Of a stretch of DNA of 64,000 nt, positions 8,448-18,429 are shown piece by piece. Every line of letters begins with the position of its first letter. The stretch's first letter is position 1. This DNA comes from Thioalkalivibrio sp. AKL19 (GTDB taxonomy: Bacteria; Pseudomonadota; Gammaproteobacteria; Ectothiorhodospirales; Ectothiorhodospiraceae). Made by a program: the position numbers and the translations under genes. Below the pieces are notes generated by a model. The model saw only the letters and a program-made list of their open reading frames with translations, did not search any database and was not told the origin of the DNA. The stretch spans positions 82,001-146,000 of the forward strand of contig NZ_ATUK01000014.1 in NCBI RefSeq assembly GCF_000420165.1, read 5' to 3'.

Positions 8448-10211
8448 ATGACCGCTCAGACGACAAGCCCCGCCATGACCGCGAGCCTCTCGGCGCGCCG
8501 GCGCCCGCCGTTCAGCCCGTGGTCGGCGGTCGCGATCGTCGTGGCACTGACCCTCGCCCTGCCGATCCTGGTCATCTTCGGACACGTCTTTATCCCCGCC
8601 GGCGAGGTCTGGACCCATCTGCGCGAGACGGTCCTCGCCGACTACGTGCTGAACTCCCTGGCGCTGCTGATCGGTGTCGGGATCGGCGTGCTGCTGATCG
8701 GGGTGCCGGTGGCCTGGCTGGTAAGTGTCTGCGACTTCCCCGGCCGCGGAGTCTTCCAGTGGGCGCTGATGCTGCCACTGGCCATGCCGGCCTACATCAT
8801 CGCCTACACCTACACCGGCATGCTGGATTTCAGCGGCCCGGTGCAGGGCCTGATCCGCGACCTCACCGGCCTGGGCTACGGCGAGTACTGGTTTCCCGAG
8901 ATCCGCTCGCTTGGCGGCGCCATGGTCATGCTGACACTGGTGCTGTACCCGTATGTCTACCTGCTCAGCCGGGCGGCCTTCCTGGAGCAGTCGGTCTGCG
9001 TGCTGGAGGTCTCCCGCACCCTGGGCGCCGGCCCGTTCGGCGGCTTTCGCCGGGTCGCCCTGCCCCTCGCCCGCCCGGCTATCATCGCCGGGCTGACCCT
9101 GGCGCTGATGGAGGTACTGGCGGACTACGGCACAGTCGCCTACTTCGGCGTGAGCACGTTCACCACTGGCATCTTCCGCACCTGGTACGCCCTGGGCGAC
9201 CCTGCGGCCGCCGCCCAGCTCTCGGCGGTGCTGCTGACCTTCGTGTTCGTGCTGATCGTGCTGGAACGCTGGTCACGCGCCAGGGCGCGGTTTCATCACA
9301 CCAGCCGGCGCTACTCCACCCTGCCGCGCTATCAGCTGCGGGGCTGGAAGGCCGCCGCAGCCTTTGTCGGCTGCCTGCTGCCGGTCCTGCTGGGTTTTCT
9401 CCTGCCGGCGTTCCAGCTTGGTCTGTGGACCGTGCAGACCACCGAACAGTGGATGAATCCGGCCTTTGGACGGCTGGTCTTCAACAGCTTCTGGCTGGCC
9501 ATCGCCGCGGCCGTGATCGCGGTCGCCCTGGCGCTGGTCCTTGCCTATGCCCGGCGCATGGAGGGCGGGCGCTTTACTGGGGTGGCAGTGCGCGTGGCCG
9601 GCATGGGCTACGCGGTGCCGGGTATCGTAATCGCGATCGGCGTGATGATCCCGTTTGCCGCCTTCGACAACGCCCTGGACGGCTTCATGCGCGACGCCTT
9701 CGGGCTGTCCACCGGCTTGCTGCTGTCCGGCACGGTGTTCGCCCTGCTGTTCGCCTATACCGTGCGCTTCCTCGCGGTCTCGCTGCAGACGGTCGAGGCA
9801 GGGCTGGGCAAGATCCAGCCGAGCATGGACGACGCCGCCCGTTCGCTCGGCATGCGCCCGCTGCAGACCCTCACGCGGGTGCACCTGCCGATCATGCGCG
9901 GCACCCTGCTGACCGCTCTGCTGCTGGTGTTCGTCGACGTACTCAAGGAGCTGCCGGCCACGCTGATCCTGCGCCCGTTCGACTTCAACACCCTCGCGGT
10001 GCGCGCCTTCGAGCTGGCCAGCGACGAACGCCTGGCCGAATCCTCCAGCGCCGCCCTGGCGATCGTGCTGGTCGGCCTGGTTCCCGTTATCCTGCTGTCC
10101 GTGACCATCGGCCGCTCACGCCCCGGCCAGCAGGGCCCGACCCGCGCGGCGGACGAAGAACCGCCGCAGAAACCCCTCGCCATGCCCGCAGGCACGACGA
10201 ATACGCCATGA
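8448..10211 (+). CDS. iron(III) ABC transporter permease (double-length)
   Basis: A 587-residue inner-membrane protein with about twelve membrane segments arranged as two homologous halves, as in FbpB/SfuB permeases where one chain supplies both transmembrane domains. EAA-type loops facing the ATPase are visible: E-V-S-R-T-L-G-A-G-P-F-G-G-F near residue 186, and D-D-A-A-R-S-L-G-M-R-P-L near 462. It moves iron delivered by the binding protein. The 328-bp gap upstream holds a palindromic repeat, so readthrough or a separate promoter is needed. It overlaps the ATPase gene by 4 bp. ATG at 8475 is an alternative start. Confidence 0.93.
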   Translation: MTAQTTSPAMTASLSARRRPPFSPWSAVAIVVALTLALPILVIFGHVFIPAGEVWTHLRETVLADYVLNSLALLIGVGIGVLLIGVPVAWLVSVCDFPGRGVFQWALMLPLAMPAYIIAYTYTGMLDFSGPVQGLIRDLTGLGYGEYWFPEIRSLGGAMVMLTLVLYPYVYLLSRAAFLEQSVCVLEVSRTLGAGPFGGFRRVALPLARPAIIAGLTLALMEVLADYGTVAYFGVSTFTTGIFRTWYALGDPAAAAQLSAVLLTFVFVLIVLERWSRARARFHHTSRRYSTLPRYQLRGWKAAAAFVGCLLPVLLGFLLPAFQLGLWTVQTTEQWMNPAFGRLVFNSFWLAIAAAVIAVALALVLAYARRMEGGRFTGVAVRVAGMGYAVPGIVIAIGVMIPFAAFDNALDGFMRDAFGLSTGLLLSGTVFALLFAYTVRFLAVSLQTVEAGLGKIQPSMDDAARSLGMRPLQTLTRVHLPIMRGTLLTALLLVFVDVLKELPATLILRPFDFNTLAVRAFELASDERLAESSSAALAIVLVGLVPVILLSVTIGRSRPGQQGPTRAADEEPPQKPLAMPAGTTNTP

Positions 10212-11317
10212 CCCAGCCCATCGACACCACCCTGCAGGTGCCCCACACGCCGCTTGTCGCCCTCGACCACGTGGATATCGGCTATGACGGCACCGCCGTG
10301 GTCCATCAGGTATCACTGGCCCTGTCCAAGGGTCAGATCGGCTGCCTGCTGGGACCCTCCGGGTGTGGCAAGACCACCTTGTTGCGCGCGATCGCCGGCT
10401 TCGAACCGCTGATGGCCGGGAGTATCCAGCTCGACGGGCGCAGCGTCAGCGATGCCCGCGGAACGGTACCGCCGGAGAAGCGCGGGGTCGGCATGGTGTT
10501 CCAGGATTTCGCCCTGTTCCCGCATCTCAGTGTGGCCGCCAACATCGCCTTCGGCATCCGCCACAGGGGTCACAAGGAGCGCGACGAGCGCATCCGCTCG
10601 CTGCTCAAGCTGGTGGGCCTGTCCGGCTACGGCGAATCCTTTCCGCATGCCCTTTCCGGCGGCCAGCAGCAGCGCATCGCGCTGGCCCGGGCGCTGGCGC
10701 CGCGGCCCAAGCTGCTGCTTCTCGACGAACCCTTCTCCAGCATGGACGTCGAGCTGCGGGGCGAGCTCGCCCGCGAGGTGCGGCGCATCCTGCGCGCGGA
10801 GAACACCACCGCTATCCTGGTCACCCACGATCAGCACGAGGCCTTCGCCTTCGCCGATCGCATCGCGGTGATCCACCAGGGCCGCGTGGCCCAGTGGGAT
10901 ACCGCCTACAACCTCTACCACCGTCCGGCGGATCGTTTCGTCGCGGACTTCGTCGGCGAGGGCACGCTGATCCCCGGCATGGTCTGCGCCGAGCACGTGG
11001 TGGATACCGCCTTCGGTCAGATCGAGGGCACGCTGTCGGAACAGCTGCCACCCGGCACGGCGGTGGACGTCCTCGTACGCCCGGATGACATCGCCATCGA
11101 CAACGAGGCCGGCACGATCCGCACCGAGGTCCTGGACAAGGCCTTCCGCGGCGCGGATTTCCTCTACACCCTGCGCCTGCCCGACGGGCTGAGTGTGTTG
11201 TGCATGGCCCCCAGCCACGACAACTTCGTGATCGGCGAACACGTGCGCCTGCGCCTCGATTTCACCCACCTGGTGGTGTTCTCGCGCGGCAGCGGGGTCG
11301 ACTGCCCGGCCTCCTGA
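10208..11317 (+). CDS. iron(III) ABC transporter ATP-binding protein
   Basis: A 369-residue ABC ATPase that powers iron import from the cytoplasmic side. Walker A is G-P-S-G-C-G-K-T-T, the signature is L-S-G-G-Q-Q-Q-R, and Walker B is L-L-L-L-D-E-P-F-S followed by V-T-H-D-Q-H-E. The C-terminal part after about residue 240 is a TOBE-like regulatory domain, as in FbpC/PotA-type subunits; T-E-V-L-D-K-A-F-R-G-A-D-F-L-Y is typical of it. Start ATG 10208 overlaps the permease stop (ATGA), giving translational coupling. Sugar and polyamine ATPases look alike; the iron call rests on the operon. Confidence 0.93.
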   Translation: MTQPIDTTLQVPHTPLVALDHVDIGYDGTAVVHQVSLALSKGQIGCLLGPSGCGKTTLLRAIAGFEPLMAGSIQLDGRSVSDARGTVPPEKRGVGMVFQDFALFPHLSVAANIAFGIRHRGHKERDERIRSLLKLVGLSGYGESFPHALSGGQQQRIALARALAPRPKLLLLDEPFSSMDVELRGELAREVRRILRAENTTAILVTHDQHEAFAFADRIAVIHQGRVAQWDTAYNLYHRPADRFVADFVGEGTLIPGMVCAEHVVDTAFGQIEGTLSEQLPPGTAVDVLVRPDDIAIDNEAGTIRTEVLDKAFRGADFLYTLRLPDGLSVLCMAPSHDNFVIGEHVRLRLDFTHLVVFSRGSGVDCPAS

Positions 11318-11434
11318 ACCGCGCGCGCTCCGCAGCCCGCCAGGGTCGTTGGTGCAGGCCCAGCGGGAACTCGCGTGATTTCGCGCGCTCCGATGTCAAC
11401 ATGCACCCCTTTCCGCAACCGCTATCATCGCTTC

Positions 11435-13216
11435 ATGACCCACGCCCGCGCCCCTGTTGTCCGCCGCCCAACCCGCACCGGGCTGGGCTTGGCTGCGATG
11501 CTGCTCGTCGCACTGGCAGGCATCCCGGGTGCGGCCGGTGCGGAGGATAGCCCGACCCCGGGCCTGCAAATCGAGGGGGGTACCGACGCTCAGCGCAGTA
11601 ATATCCGCAACAGCATCAACCTGGCTCGCCACCCCTGCGACCTGCCGGGATTTCGTGAACGCCGCATGCTGCGCGACACCGAGGAACGCGCCCGCAACGC
11701 CCTGCGCGCGATCGGTTTCTACGACGCCGAACTGGAGCTGGACGTCGAACGCCGCGAGGACTGCTGGGACGCCCGCATCACCCTGGACCCCGGCCCGCCG
11801 ACCACCATCGAGCAGGTGGATATCCAGATCACCGGCGAGGGGGCCGATGACCTGGGTTTCGAGGCGGTGCGCAGCCAGACCGAGATCGGCGAGGGCGACA
11901 CCCTGCGCCATGACCGGTACGAGGCGCTGCGCAACCGCATGACGCGGATCGCCTCTGATCGCGGCTACTTCGACGCCGATCTCCACACCCGGCGGCTGGA
12001 AGTGGATCGCGACAACCGCACCGCCACCATCCGCCTGCACATGGATACCGGTGACCGCTACCGCGTGGGGCCGGTCCGCATTGACCAGGACATCCTGTCC
12101 GACGGCTTCGTACAGCGCATGGTGCCGTTCGAGGCGGGCGACCCGTACAGCTCGGCGCAGATCATCGCGCTGCAGCGCAACCTGAACGACAGCGGCTACT
12201 TTGGCGGCGTGCGTGTACGCCCGCAACGCGACGCGGCGGAGGACCGGCGAGTCCCGATCCTGGTCGAACTGGAGCCGCGCAAGCGCCATAGCTACGAGGC
12301 CGGCATCGGCTACTCCACCGATATCGGCCCGCGTATCCGGCTGCGCTACGAGCATCGCTACGCCAACCGGATCGGCCATCGCTACCAGGCCGAGATCGAG
12401 GCGTCACCCGTGCGTTCCGGGATCGGCTACAACTACGAGATCCCGCTGCGCGACCCGCTGCGTGAACGCCTGAACTTGTTCACCACCTATCGCACGGAAG
12501 AGACCGACACCCAGGAATCCGACCGCTTCCAGGTCGGGGCCAACCGTATCCTGCAGCGCCGCAGCGGCTGGCAGTCCACCGAGGGGCTGCGCTACGAATA
12601 CGAGGACTACACCGCCGGCGAGGACGACAGCGGCCGCAGCCGGTTGCTGATTCCGTCCTACCGCATCAGCCGCATGGACGCGGACGACCCGATGACCCCG
12701 CGCCGGGGCTACCGCTTCGAGGCCACCGTGCAGGGCGCACGCGAAGAGATCCTGTCCAGTGCTTCGTTCGCCCAGATTCTGGCCAGCGGCAAGCTGGTTC
12801 GCGGCATCGGCCCCGGCCGGGTACTGGCCCGCGCCGATGCCGGCTTCACCGATGTTGACGCGGTGCAGGACCTGCCCAGCTCCCTGCGCTTCTACGCTGG
12901 CGGCGATGCCAGCATTCGCGGCTACGGCTACCAGCGGGTCGGGCCGCGCAACGAGGACGGCGACGTGATCGGCGGGCGCCACAAGGTAGTGGGCAGCCTC
13001 GAATACGACTACCCGGTCGTCGGGAACTGGAGTGCCGCCGCCTTCGTCGACGCCGGCAACGTGGTCAACGAGTGGGACGAGTTCGACCCGGTCTACGGCG
13101 TCGGCGTCGGCGTACGCTGGCGCTCCCCGGTCGGCCCGATCCGGGTGGACCTGGCCCACGGCCCGGATTCGGACGACGACTTCCGCATCCACTTCTCCAT
13201 GGGGCCGGACCTTTGA
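11435..13216 (+). CDS. tamA: translocation and assembly module protein TamA
   Basis: A 593-residue outer-membrane protein of the Omp85 family. After a signal peptide (cleavage near A-G-A-E-D, about residue 35) come POTRA domains to about residue 240, then a beta-barrel with R-G-Y-R-F near residue 430 and G-G-D-A-S-I-R-G-Y-G-Y, the Omp85 signature, near residue 490. With TamB it helps insert autotransporters and other barrels. Length agrees with E. coli TamA (577). No clear ribosome site precedes ATG 11435; upstream in-frame ATGs at 11375 and 11393 would only extend the signal peptide. The stop overlaps the TTG start of tamB. Confidence 0.93.
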   Translation: MTHARAPVVRRPTRTGLGLAAMLLVALAGIPGAAGAEDSPTPGLQIEGGTDAQRSNIRNSINLARHPCDLPGFRERRMLRDTEERARNALRAIGFYDAELELDVERREDCWDARITLDPGPPTTIEQVDIQITGEGADDLGFEAVRSQTEIGEGDTLRHDRYEALRNRMTRIASDRGYFDADLHTRRLEVDRDNRTATIRLHMDTGDRYRVGPVRIDQDILSDGFVQRMVPFEAGDPYSSAQIIALQRNLNDSGYFGGVRVRPQRDAAEDRRVPILVELEPRKRHSYEAGIGYSTDIGPRIRLRYEHRYANRIGHRYQAEIEASPVRSGIGYNYEIPLRDPLRERLNLFTTYRTEETDTQESDRFQVGANRILQRRSGWQSTEGLRYEYEDYTAGEDDSGRSRLLIPSYRISRMDADDPMTPRRGYRFEATVQGAREEILSSASFAQILASGKLVRGIGPGRVLARADAGFTDVDAVQDLPSSLRFYAGGDASIRGYGYQRVGPRNEDGDVIGGRHKVVGSLEYDYPVVGNWSAAAFVDAGNVVNEWDEFDPVYGVGVGVRWRSPVGPIRVDLAHGPDSDDDFRIHFSMGPDL

Positions 13217-16200
13217 AGCCACTGGTGCGCGCGACACTGTGGGGACTGTCCACCGTCCTCACCCTGGTGATCATCCTGCTGGGCACCCTGGCGGGGCTGC
13301 TGGCCACCGAATCCGGTACTCGCTGGCTGGCCGGGCAGGCCGAGCGCCTGGCCCCGGTCGAGCTGCAGATCGACCGCGTCGAGGGGACGCTGTTCACCGA
13401 GTTGCGACTGCACGGGCTGCATCTGGCGCTGCCCGACGGCCCGGTCATCGACCTGCCGGCCGGCCGCATCGGGGTCAGCGCCCGGAGCCTGCTGCGCGGG
13501 GAGCTGAATGTTCGGTTGCTGACCGCCAAGGGGATGCATGTCGACCTCCCCGCGCCCGACGCGGATGCGCCTCCTGCCGAGGAACCCTTCAGCCTGCCCG
13601 AATCGGTTCGTCTGCCGCTGGCAGTCCGCCTCGGCCAACTGCGGGTCGAAGACCTGGAGATCCGGCAGGCCGGCGAGCCGCTGGCCTCGATCAGCCACCT
13701 GACGGCCAGCGCCCGGGCCCGCGGTTCCCGGATCGAGTTGCAGGCGCTGGAGCTGGACATGCCGGAGATCCAGGCCCGCCTGACCGGCGAGATCGAGACC
13801 CACGGTGACTATGCGCTTCGGCTGCGCGGACAATGGCAGGCGCCCCTGCCCGCGGCCGCTGCCGAGGGTCTGGGCACCGACCTGGCGCACGGCGAGCTGT
13901 CGGTGACCGGGGCGCTGCGAGATCGCGTACAGGTGGAGCATGACCTGAACGCCGGGATCCAGCTGAACCTGCAGGCCAGCGCCCGCGAGTTGTTCGCCAC
14001 GCCGGAGCTGGAACTGACGGCGCAGTGGCAACCCTTCACCTACCACCTCGACCCGGGACAGGACATCGACCTGGAAGCCGGCCGCCTCGACCTGCAGGGG
14101 ACTCCGGAGGACTGGGCGCTGAATCTGCAGACCGCGGCCACCCTGACGCCCTGGCCCCGCCTGGCGCTGAACACCCGGGCGCACGGGGACCTCGAATCGC
14201 TGGAGATCGAAGCCCTGGAGATCGATTCCGAGGCCGGGCGGGTCACGCTCGCCGGGCCCATTCGCTTTGTCGACACCCTGGACTGGGACCTCACCCTGGA
14301 GGCCGAGGACCTGACCCCCGCCGGAATGGGTGTGGAGTTCGATGCCGGGGTCGAACGCCTGAAGGGACGGTTGCAGGGCACCCTGCCGCTGGGAACCGAC
14401 ACCCCGCCTCTGGCGGCCCTGGACGCGAGCGTCACCCTTGACGAGCTGACCGGGCACTACGAGGGGGAACCCATCACCGGCAGCCTGAACGCCTGGCTGG
14501 TCGACGGTCAGGCGCGGATCGAGGACACGCACCTGACAATCCGCGATACCGCGCAGCTGGACCTGAACGCTTCGGCCACCGGCCTCGCGGGCGACCTGAG
14601 CGACCCCGATCACCGCCTCGTCTTCGACCTCGGGCTGGATCTGAAGGCCCCGGATTTGGCGCGCCTGCACTCGGAGCTGGACGGGCAGATCGAGCAACTG
14701 CGACTCGTGCTGGACGGCAACTACGCCCCCGCCAGCGGCGCCCTGAGCGCGCAGCTTGGCCTGGACCCAGTGCGCGCCCGACTGCGCGGGATCGACCTCA
14801 CCGGCGATGCACTGATCGCGCTGACCGAGACGGGTGGCGAGATCGAGCGGCTGCAACTCGCCACCGACACAGGTGCCCGGCTCGCCCTGAATGGGGATCT
14901 CGACTGGTCCGAGGGCCTGCGCTGGGACCTCGCACTGGAAGGCGACGGGCTGGATCCGTCGCTGGTGGTCGCCGAGGCCCCCGGCCAGCTCGCGCTGGCC
15001 CTGACCAGCGCGGGACACCTGGACGAAGACGGCACGCCCCGCCTTCAGGCCCGGCTGCAACGCCTGGAGGGCACCCTGCGCGACCAGCCGGTCTCCGGCC
15101 AGGCAGAAATCGCGCTGGAGGGTCAGCACCTGCGGCTGGATCGCCTGGACCTTGCGCTGGGCCGCAACACCTTGACCGCCCGCGGCGAGTGGACCGACAG
15201 CCTCGACTTCGAGCTGCAGCTGGACGCCCCGGAACTGGACCGGGCCTGGCCCGACCTGGGAGGCCGACTGGAGCTGGGGGCCCACATCACGGGCGACCCC
15301 GAACGTCCGCGCGTGGTGGCGCGCGGAAGCGGTTCCGGTCTGCACCTTGCGGAGATCGCCCTGGACCGGCTGGAACTGGATGCCGACGCCGGCCTCGAGG
15401 TTGCCGCGCCCGCCGAGATCGACCTGCGTCTGAGCGGCCTCGAACTGGGCGACGGCACCCGGGTGGAATCGCTGAGGCTGGACGCCTCCGGTCGCGTCGA
15501 CGAGCACCGCGTGAGCCTGTCGGCGGATGCGGCCAACCTGGGTTCAGTGGAGCTGACCCTGCAGGGTGCCCTGGACGCCGAGACCCTGCACTGGCGGGGG
15601 CAACTCGCACGCCTGGAACTGGATCAGCCTGCGGCCGGGCCCTGGCGCCTGGCCCAGCCGGTCGATCTGGAGGGCGGGCCCGAACAGGCGCGGCTGGAGC
15701 GACTGTGCCTGGCACGCGAGGACGGCAGGGTGTGTGCCGAGGCACGCTGGAGCGCGGCCGCGGGGGCCGAATTCGACGCCTCGATCCGGGCCTTCGACCT
15801 GGCCTGGGTGGGACCCTTCCTGCCACCGGAACTGGCCATCGCCGGCGACCTGAATGCCGAGGCCAGCGGCCGCGTGGACGCGGACGGCATCCTGGAAGCC
15901 GACCTGGCCGTGACGCCGACGGACGGCCATCTGGTCGTCCGCGACGAGGACGGGGACCTGGAGGAGATACCCTACCGCGACGCGCGCCTGACCGCGCAGA
16001 TCCGCGATCGCGAGATCGATGCGGCCCTGCGCCTCGACTTCCTGGACGGCGGGACGGCCCGCAGCGATATCCGCCTGCGCCCGGACGGAGACGACCTGCG
16101 GATCGACGGCGACCTTGTCGCCCGCCTCGATGACCTGGCCTGGCTGGCCGCCCTGACCCCGGAGGTCCAGCGCCTGCGAGGCTCGCTCGATGCCCGCCTG

Positions 16201-17364
16201 GATTTCGGCGGGCGCCTTGACGCACCGCTGGTGGAGGGCGAGGTGGCCTTTCGCGAGGGCGGCGTCCTGATCCCGGAGGCGGGCATCGATGTCGCCATTC
16301 CGGAGATCACGGCCCGCGTGGTCTCGGCCGAGCAGCTTGCCCTGGCCGGGCGCCTGGAATCCGGAGCCGGCGGCATCGACCTCGATGGCCGTGTGGATCT
16401 TGGCGAGGACGGCCTTCGTGCCGAACTGAACCTGGTCGGCGAGGATTTCCTGGTGGTCAACCGGGTGGATGCCGAGGCCCGTATTACCCCGGACCTGCAA
16501 CTGGACTTCACCCCCGACGACGGTATCCGGGTGCGCGGCGAGGTCTTTCTGCCCTGGGCGCGTATCCGGCCCCCGGAGCTACCGCCGGGCGCCATCCGGG
16601 TCTCCGGCGACGAGATCATTCTCGGCGAGGAGATTCAGGAGGCACAGGGGCTCAAGACCGACATCCGCATCCGGATCCGGCTTGGCGATGACGTACGCTT
16701 CGACGGCTTCGGCCTGACCGCGCGCTTTGCCGGCGAGGTGGATGTCGAGGAAATCACCGGGCAACCGACCCAGCTGTTCGGCGAGATCACCATTCCCGAG
16801 GGTCAGTACAGCGACTACGGCCAGGACCTGCGGGTAGAGCGCGGCAGCCTGGTCTTCCAGGGGCCGGCGGAGAATCCGGAGCTGGACCTGCGTGCGGTGC
16901 GCACGGTGCGCGAGTACAACGTGACGGTTGGCCTGGAGATCCGCGGTACGCCAGACAACCTGCGTTCGCGGGTGATTTCGGACCCGGCGATGGACGAGAC
17001 CGAGGCGATGTCCTACCTGCTGACCGGACGCCCGCTGTCCGGCGCCTCGCAGTCCGACGGCAACATGATCGCCGCCGCGGCCGCGGCCTACGGCCTGGAA
17101 CAGGGCGCGGTGATCACGGAACGCATCGGCCGTGAACTGGGGCTGGACGAGGTGGAACTGGATACCGAGGGCGGGCTGGACGAGAGCGCGCTGACGCTGG
17201 GCCTGTACCTCTCGCCAAGACTCCTGCTGCGCTACTCCATCGGGCTGTTCGACAACACCTCGAAGGTCCTGCTGCGCTACGAACTGACGCGCAACCTGAG
17301 CGTGGAGACCGCCTCCGGCACCACGGAACAGTCGGTCGACCTGATCTACCGCATCGAGCGCTAG
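13213..17364 (+). CDS. tamB: translocation and assembly module inner-membrane protein TamB
   Basis: A 1383-residue protein with one N-terminal membrane anchor (about residues 9-31), a long beta-rich body of repeated L-D-L / L-x-G strands, and a C-terminal DUF490/TamB domain (about the last 350 residues, including L-F-G-E-I-T-I-P-E-G-Q-Y-S-D-Y-G and A-M-S-Y-L-L-T-G-R-P-L). Such proteins span the periplasm as a hydrophobic groove and partner TamA or carry lipids to the outer membrane. The start is TTG 13213, overlapping the tamA stop by 4 bp; GTG 13225 is an alternative. The frame is open further upstream inside tamA, but that part reads as antisense-free shadow sequence. Confidence 0.92.
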   Translation: MKPLVRATLWGLSTVLTLVIILLGTLAGLLATESGTRWLAGQAERLAPVELQIDRVEGTLFTELRLHGLHLALPDGPVIDLPAGRIGVSARSLLRGELNVRLLTAKGMHVDLPAPDADAPPAEEPFSLPESVRLPLAVRLGQLRVEDLEIRQAGEPLASISHLTASARARGSRIELQALELDMPEIQARLTGEIETHGDYALRLRGQWQAPLPAAAAEGLGTDLAHGELSVTGALRDRVQVEHDLNAGIQLNLQASARELFATPELELTAQWQPFTYHLDPGQDIDLEAGRLDLQGTPEDWALNLQTAATLTPWPRLALNTRAHGDLESLEIEALEIDSEAGRVTLAGPIRFVDTLDWDLTLEAEDLTPAGMGVEFDAGVERLKGRLQGTLPLGTDTPPLAALDASVTLDELTGHYEGEPITGSLNAWLVDGQARIEDTHLTIRDTAQLDLNASATGLAGDLSDPDHRLVFDLGLDLKAPDLARLHSELDGQIEQLRLVLDGNYAPASGALSAQLGLDPVRARLRGIDLTGDALIALTETGGEIERLQLATDTGARLALNGDLDWSEGLRWDLALEGDGLDPSLVVAEAPGQLALALTSAGHLDEDGTPRLQARLQRLEGTLRDQPVSGQAEIALEGQHLRLDRLDLALGRNTLTARGEWTDSLDFELQLDAPELDRAWPDLGGRLELGAHITGDPERPRVVARGSGSGLHLAEIALDRLELDADAGLEVAAPAEIDLRLSGLELGDGTRVESLRLDASGRVDEHRVSLSADAANLGSVELTLQGALDAETLHWRGQLARLELDQPAAGPWRLAQPVDLEGGPEQARLERLCLAREDGRVCAEARWSAAAGAEFDASIRAFDLAWVGPFLPPELAIAGDLNAEASGRVDADGILEADLAVTPTDGHLVVRDEDGDLEEIPYRDARLTAQIRDREIDAALRLDFLDGGTARSDIRLRPDGDDLRIDGDLVARLDDLAWLAALTPEVQRLRGSLDARLDFGGRLDAPLVEGEVAFREGGVLIPEAGIDVAIPEITARVVSAEQLALAGRLESGAGGIDLDGRVDLGEDGLRAELNLVGEDFLVVNRVDAEARITPDLQLDFTPDDGIRVRGEVFLPWARIRPPELPPGAIRVSGDEIILGEEIQEAQGLKTDIRIRIRLGDDVRFDGFGLTARFAGEVDVEEITGQPTQLFGEITIPEGQYSDYGQDLRVERGSLVFQGPAENPELDLRAVRTVREYNVTVGLEIRGTPDNLRSRVISDPAMDETEAMSYLLTGRPLSGASQSDGNMIAAAAAAYGLEQGAVITERIGRELGLDEVELDTEGGLDESALTLGLYLSPRLLLRYSIGLFDNTSKVLLRYELTRNLSVETASGTTEQSVDLIYRIER

Positions 17365-17714
17365 AGCGCTCGGTGCGAAGGCAAGAGGGCTTCGGATTGA
17401 GGATCGAAGGTTTTTTTCACCGCGAAGCGCACGAAGGCACGAAGAAAAACGCGGTTCGGTTGCAACAGGGAAGGCACGGCGCTCACGGAGGCGCCGGGAC
17501 CTCGCGCCGAGAGTGATTGACGCCCGAATAACGCCAGCTTGAAGCGGATCGCCCGGGGACGGGAGCGCGGCCCACAGGCCGTCAACACGAGGAGCCAAGC
17601 AACGTGGCGGTAGCGATTGGGCCGGCCTTCACTACCCGCGTGGCTCAACGTTGCCCCGCCCAACCGAACGTCAGGTGCCGCCGTGTTCCTGGCGGCCGCC
17701 GGAGCCTGGCCCGA
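17365..17714. other. intergenic stretch with degenerate repeat, no gene seen
   Basis: About 350 bp between convergent tamB and a thioredoxin-fold gene. A T7 run (17411-17417) is followed by CACCGCGAAGCGCACGAAGG, a direct-repeat type (CGAAGnnCACGAAGGCACGAAG) common between genes in many bacteria. The rest, to 17714, has scattered short inverted repeats (TTGGGC at about 17617 with GCCCAA at about 17657) but no convincing gene, promoter or terminator. Open frames here lack ribosome sites and family features. Confidence 0.5.
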
Positions 17715-18215
17715 CTAGCTTGAAGGATCCCGGGCGCCGTTGCGCGCCGCCTCGATGCGGACGCGAATCTGGCTGCGGTAGAGCTCTTCGTTAGGGATGC
17801 CGACCAGCGGACGGCCTACCGGCTCGCCATCGGCGTCGAAGGCCATGATGGTCGGCACCACCCGCACGCCGTAGTTCCGGCCCAGGATGCTGCCCGGCAT
17901 GGTGTCGCCATCAAAATCGCGCACATCTTCCCGGTCCAGCATCACCTTGCGGATGTTCACGCCCGCGAACGCCGGATCCCCGGCCATCGGCCCCAGATGG
18001 CGCTGTTCCGCCCGGTCGCAGTATGGGCAGCTGCTGGATGCGAACATGATCACGGTCGGCTGGCCATCGCCATTGCCGGCCAGGGCCCGCAGGTCCGTGG
18101 CGCGCTCCAAGCCGCCGGCCGCCGCGCTGGTCGTCAACAACAGCCCGGCCAGAACGATGGCGCTCCCCAGCAGTGCCGTGACCGGATTGCGTTTCGGGAT
18201 TTGATGGATCGTCAT
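17715..18215 (-). CDS. exported thioredoxin-fold protein (CPYC)
   Basis: A 166-residue protein. An N-terminal hydrophobic signal (about residues 12-34, ending T-T-S-A-A-A-G-G) is followed by a thioredoxin-like fold with F-A-S-S-S-C-P-Y-C-D-R-A-E near residue 58, and the cis-proline element R-V-V-P-T-I-M-A-F-D later. CPYC active sites occur in glutaredoxin- and SoxW-like periplasmic thiol proteins. It probably reduces or exchanges disulfides in the periplasm, perhaps in cytochrome or sulfur metabolism, but the partner is unknown. ATG 18215 is chosen because it places the signal at the N-terminus; the longer frame adds 57 residues without a ribosome site. Confidence 0.75.
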   Translation of the reverse strand: MTIHQIPKRNPVTALLGSAIVLAGLLLTTSAAAGGLERATDLRALAGNGDGQPTVIMFASSSCPYCDRAEQRHLGPMAGDPAFAGVNIRKVMLDREDVRDFDGDTMPGSILGRNYGVRVVPTIMAFDADGEPVGRPLVGIPNEELYRSQIRVRIEAARNGARDPSS

Positions 18216-18352
18216 GATGTCGGCCTTTCCAAAGGTTTGGAACCAGTCTAGGTGCGCAAGATTAACGCAGGCTGAAGGGCATCCTGCCTCGCCCCTGCCC
18301 CCCCCCGCCGCGTGCCCAAGAGGGTCGTCGCTGGCCTGGCGGGAGAATGTCC

Positions 18353-18380
18353 AAAAAAAGGCCCCGCCAAAGCGGGGCCC
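18353..18380 (-). terminator. rho-independent terminator of the OmpA-like gene
   Basis: GGCCCCGC (18360-18367) and GCGGGGCC (18372-18379) form an 8-bp stem around CAAA. Read on the minus strand it is followed by seven Ts (18359-18353). It lies 50 bp after the OmpA-like stop codon, so it closes that single-gene unit. Confidence 0.9.
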
Positions 18381-18429
18381 TTGCACCGAGCCGCCGGCGA
18401 ACCGGCGCCCGGCGTATTGCGAGCGACTC

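Noticed and set aside
8448-11317. Continuous 932-codon frame through the permease into the ATPase
   Set aside because: The part before 10208 is the wrong frame of the permease; the ATPase starts at the ATGA overlap.
13093-15507. 804-codon open frame opposite tamB
   Set aside because: Mirror of tamB in high-GC DNA; repetitive composition and no motifs.
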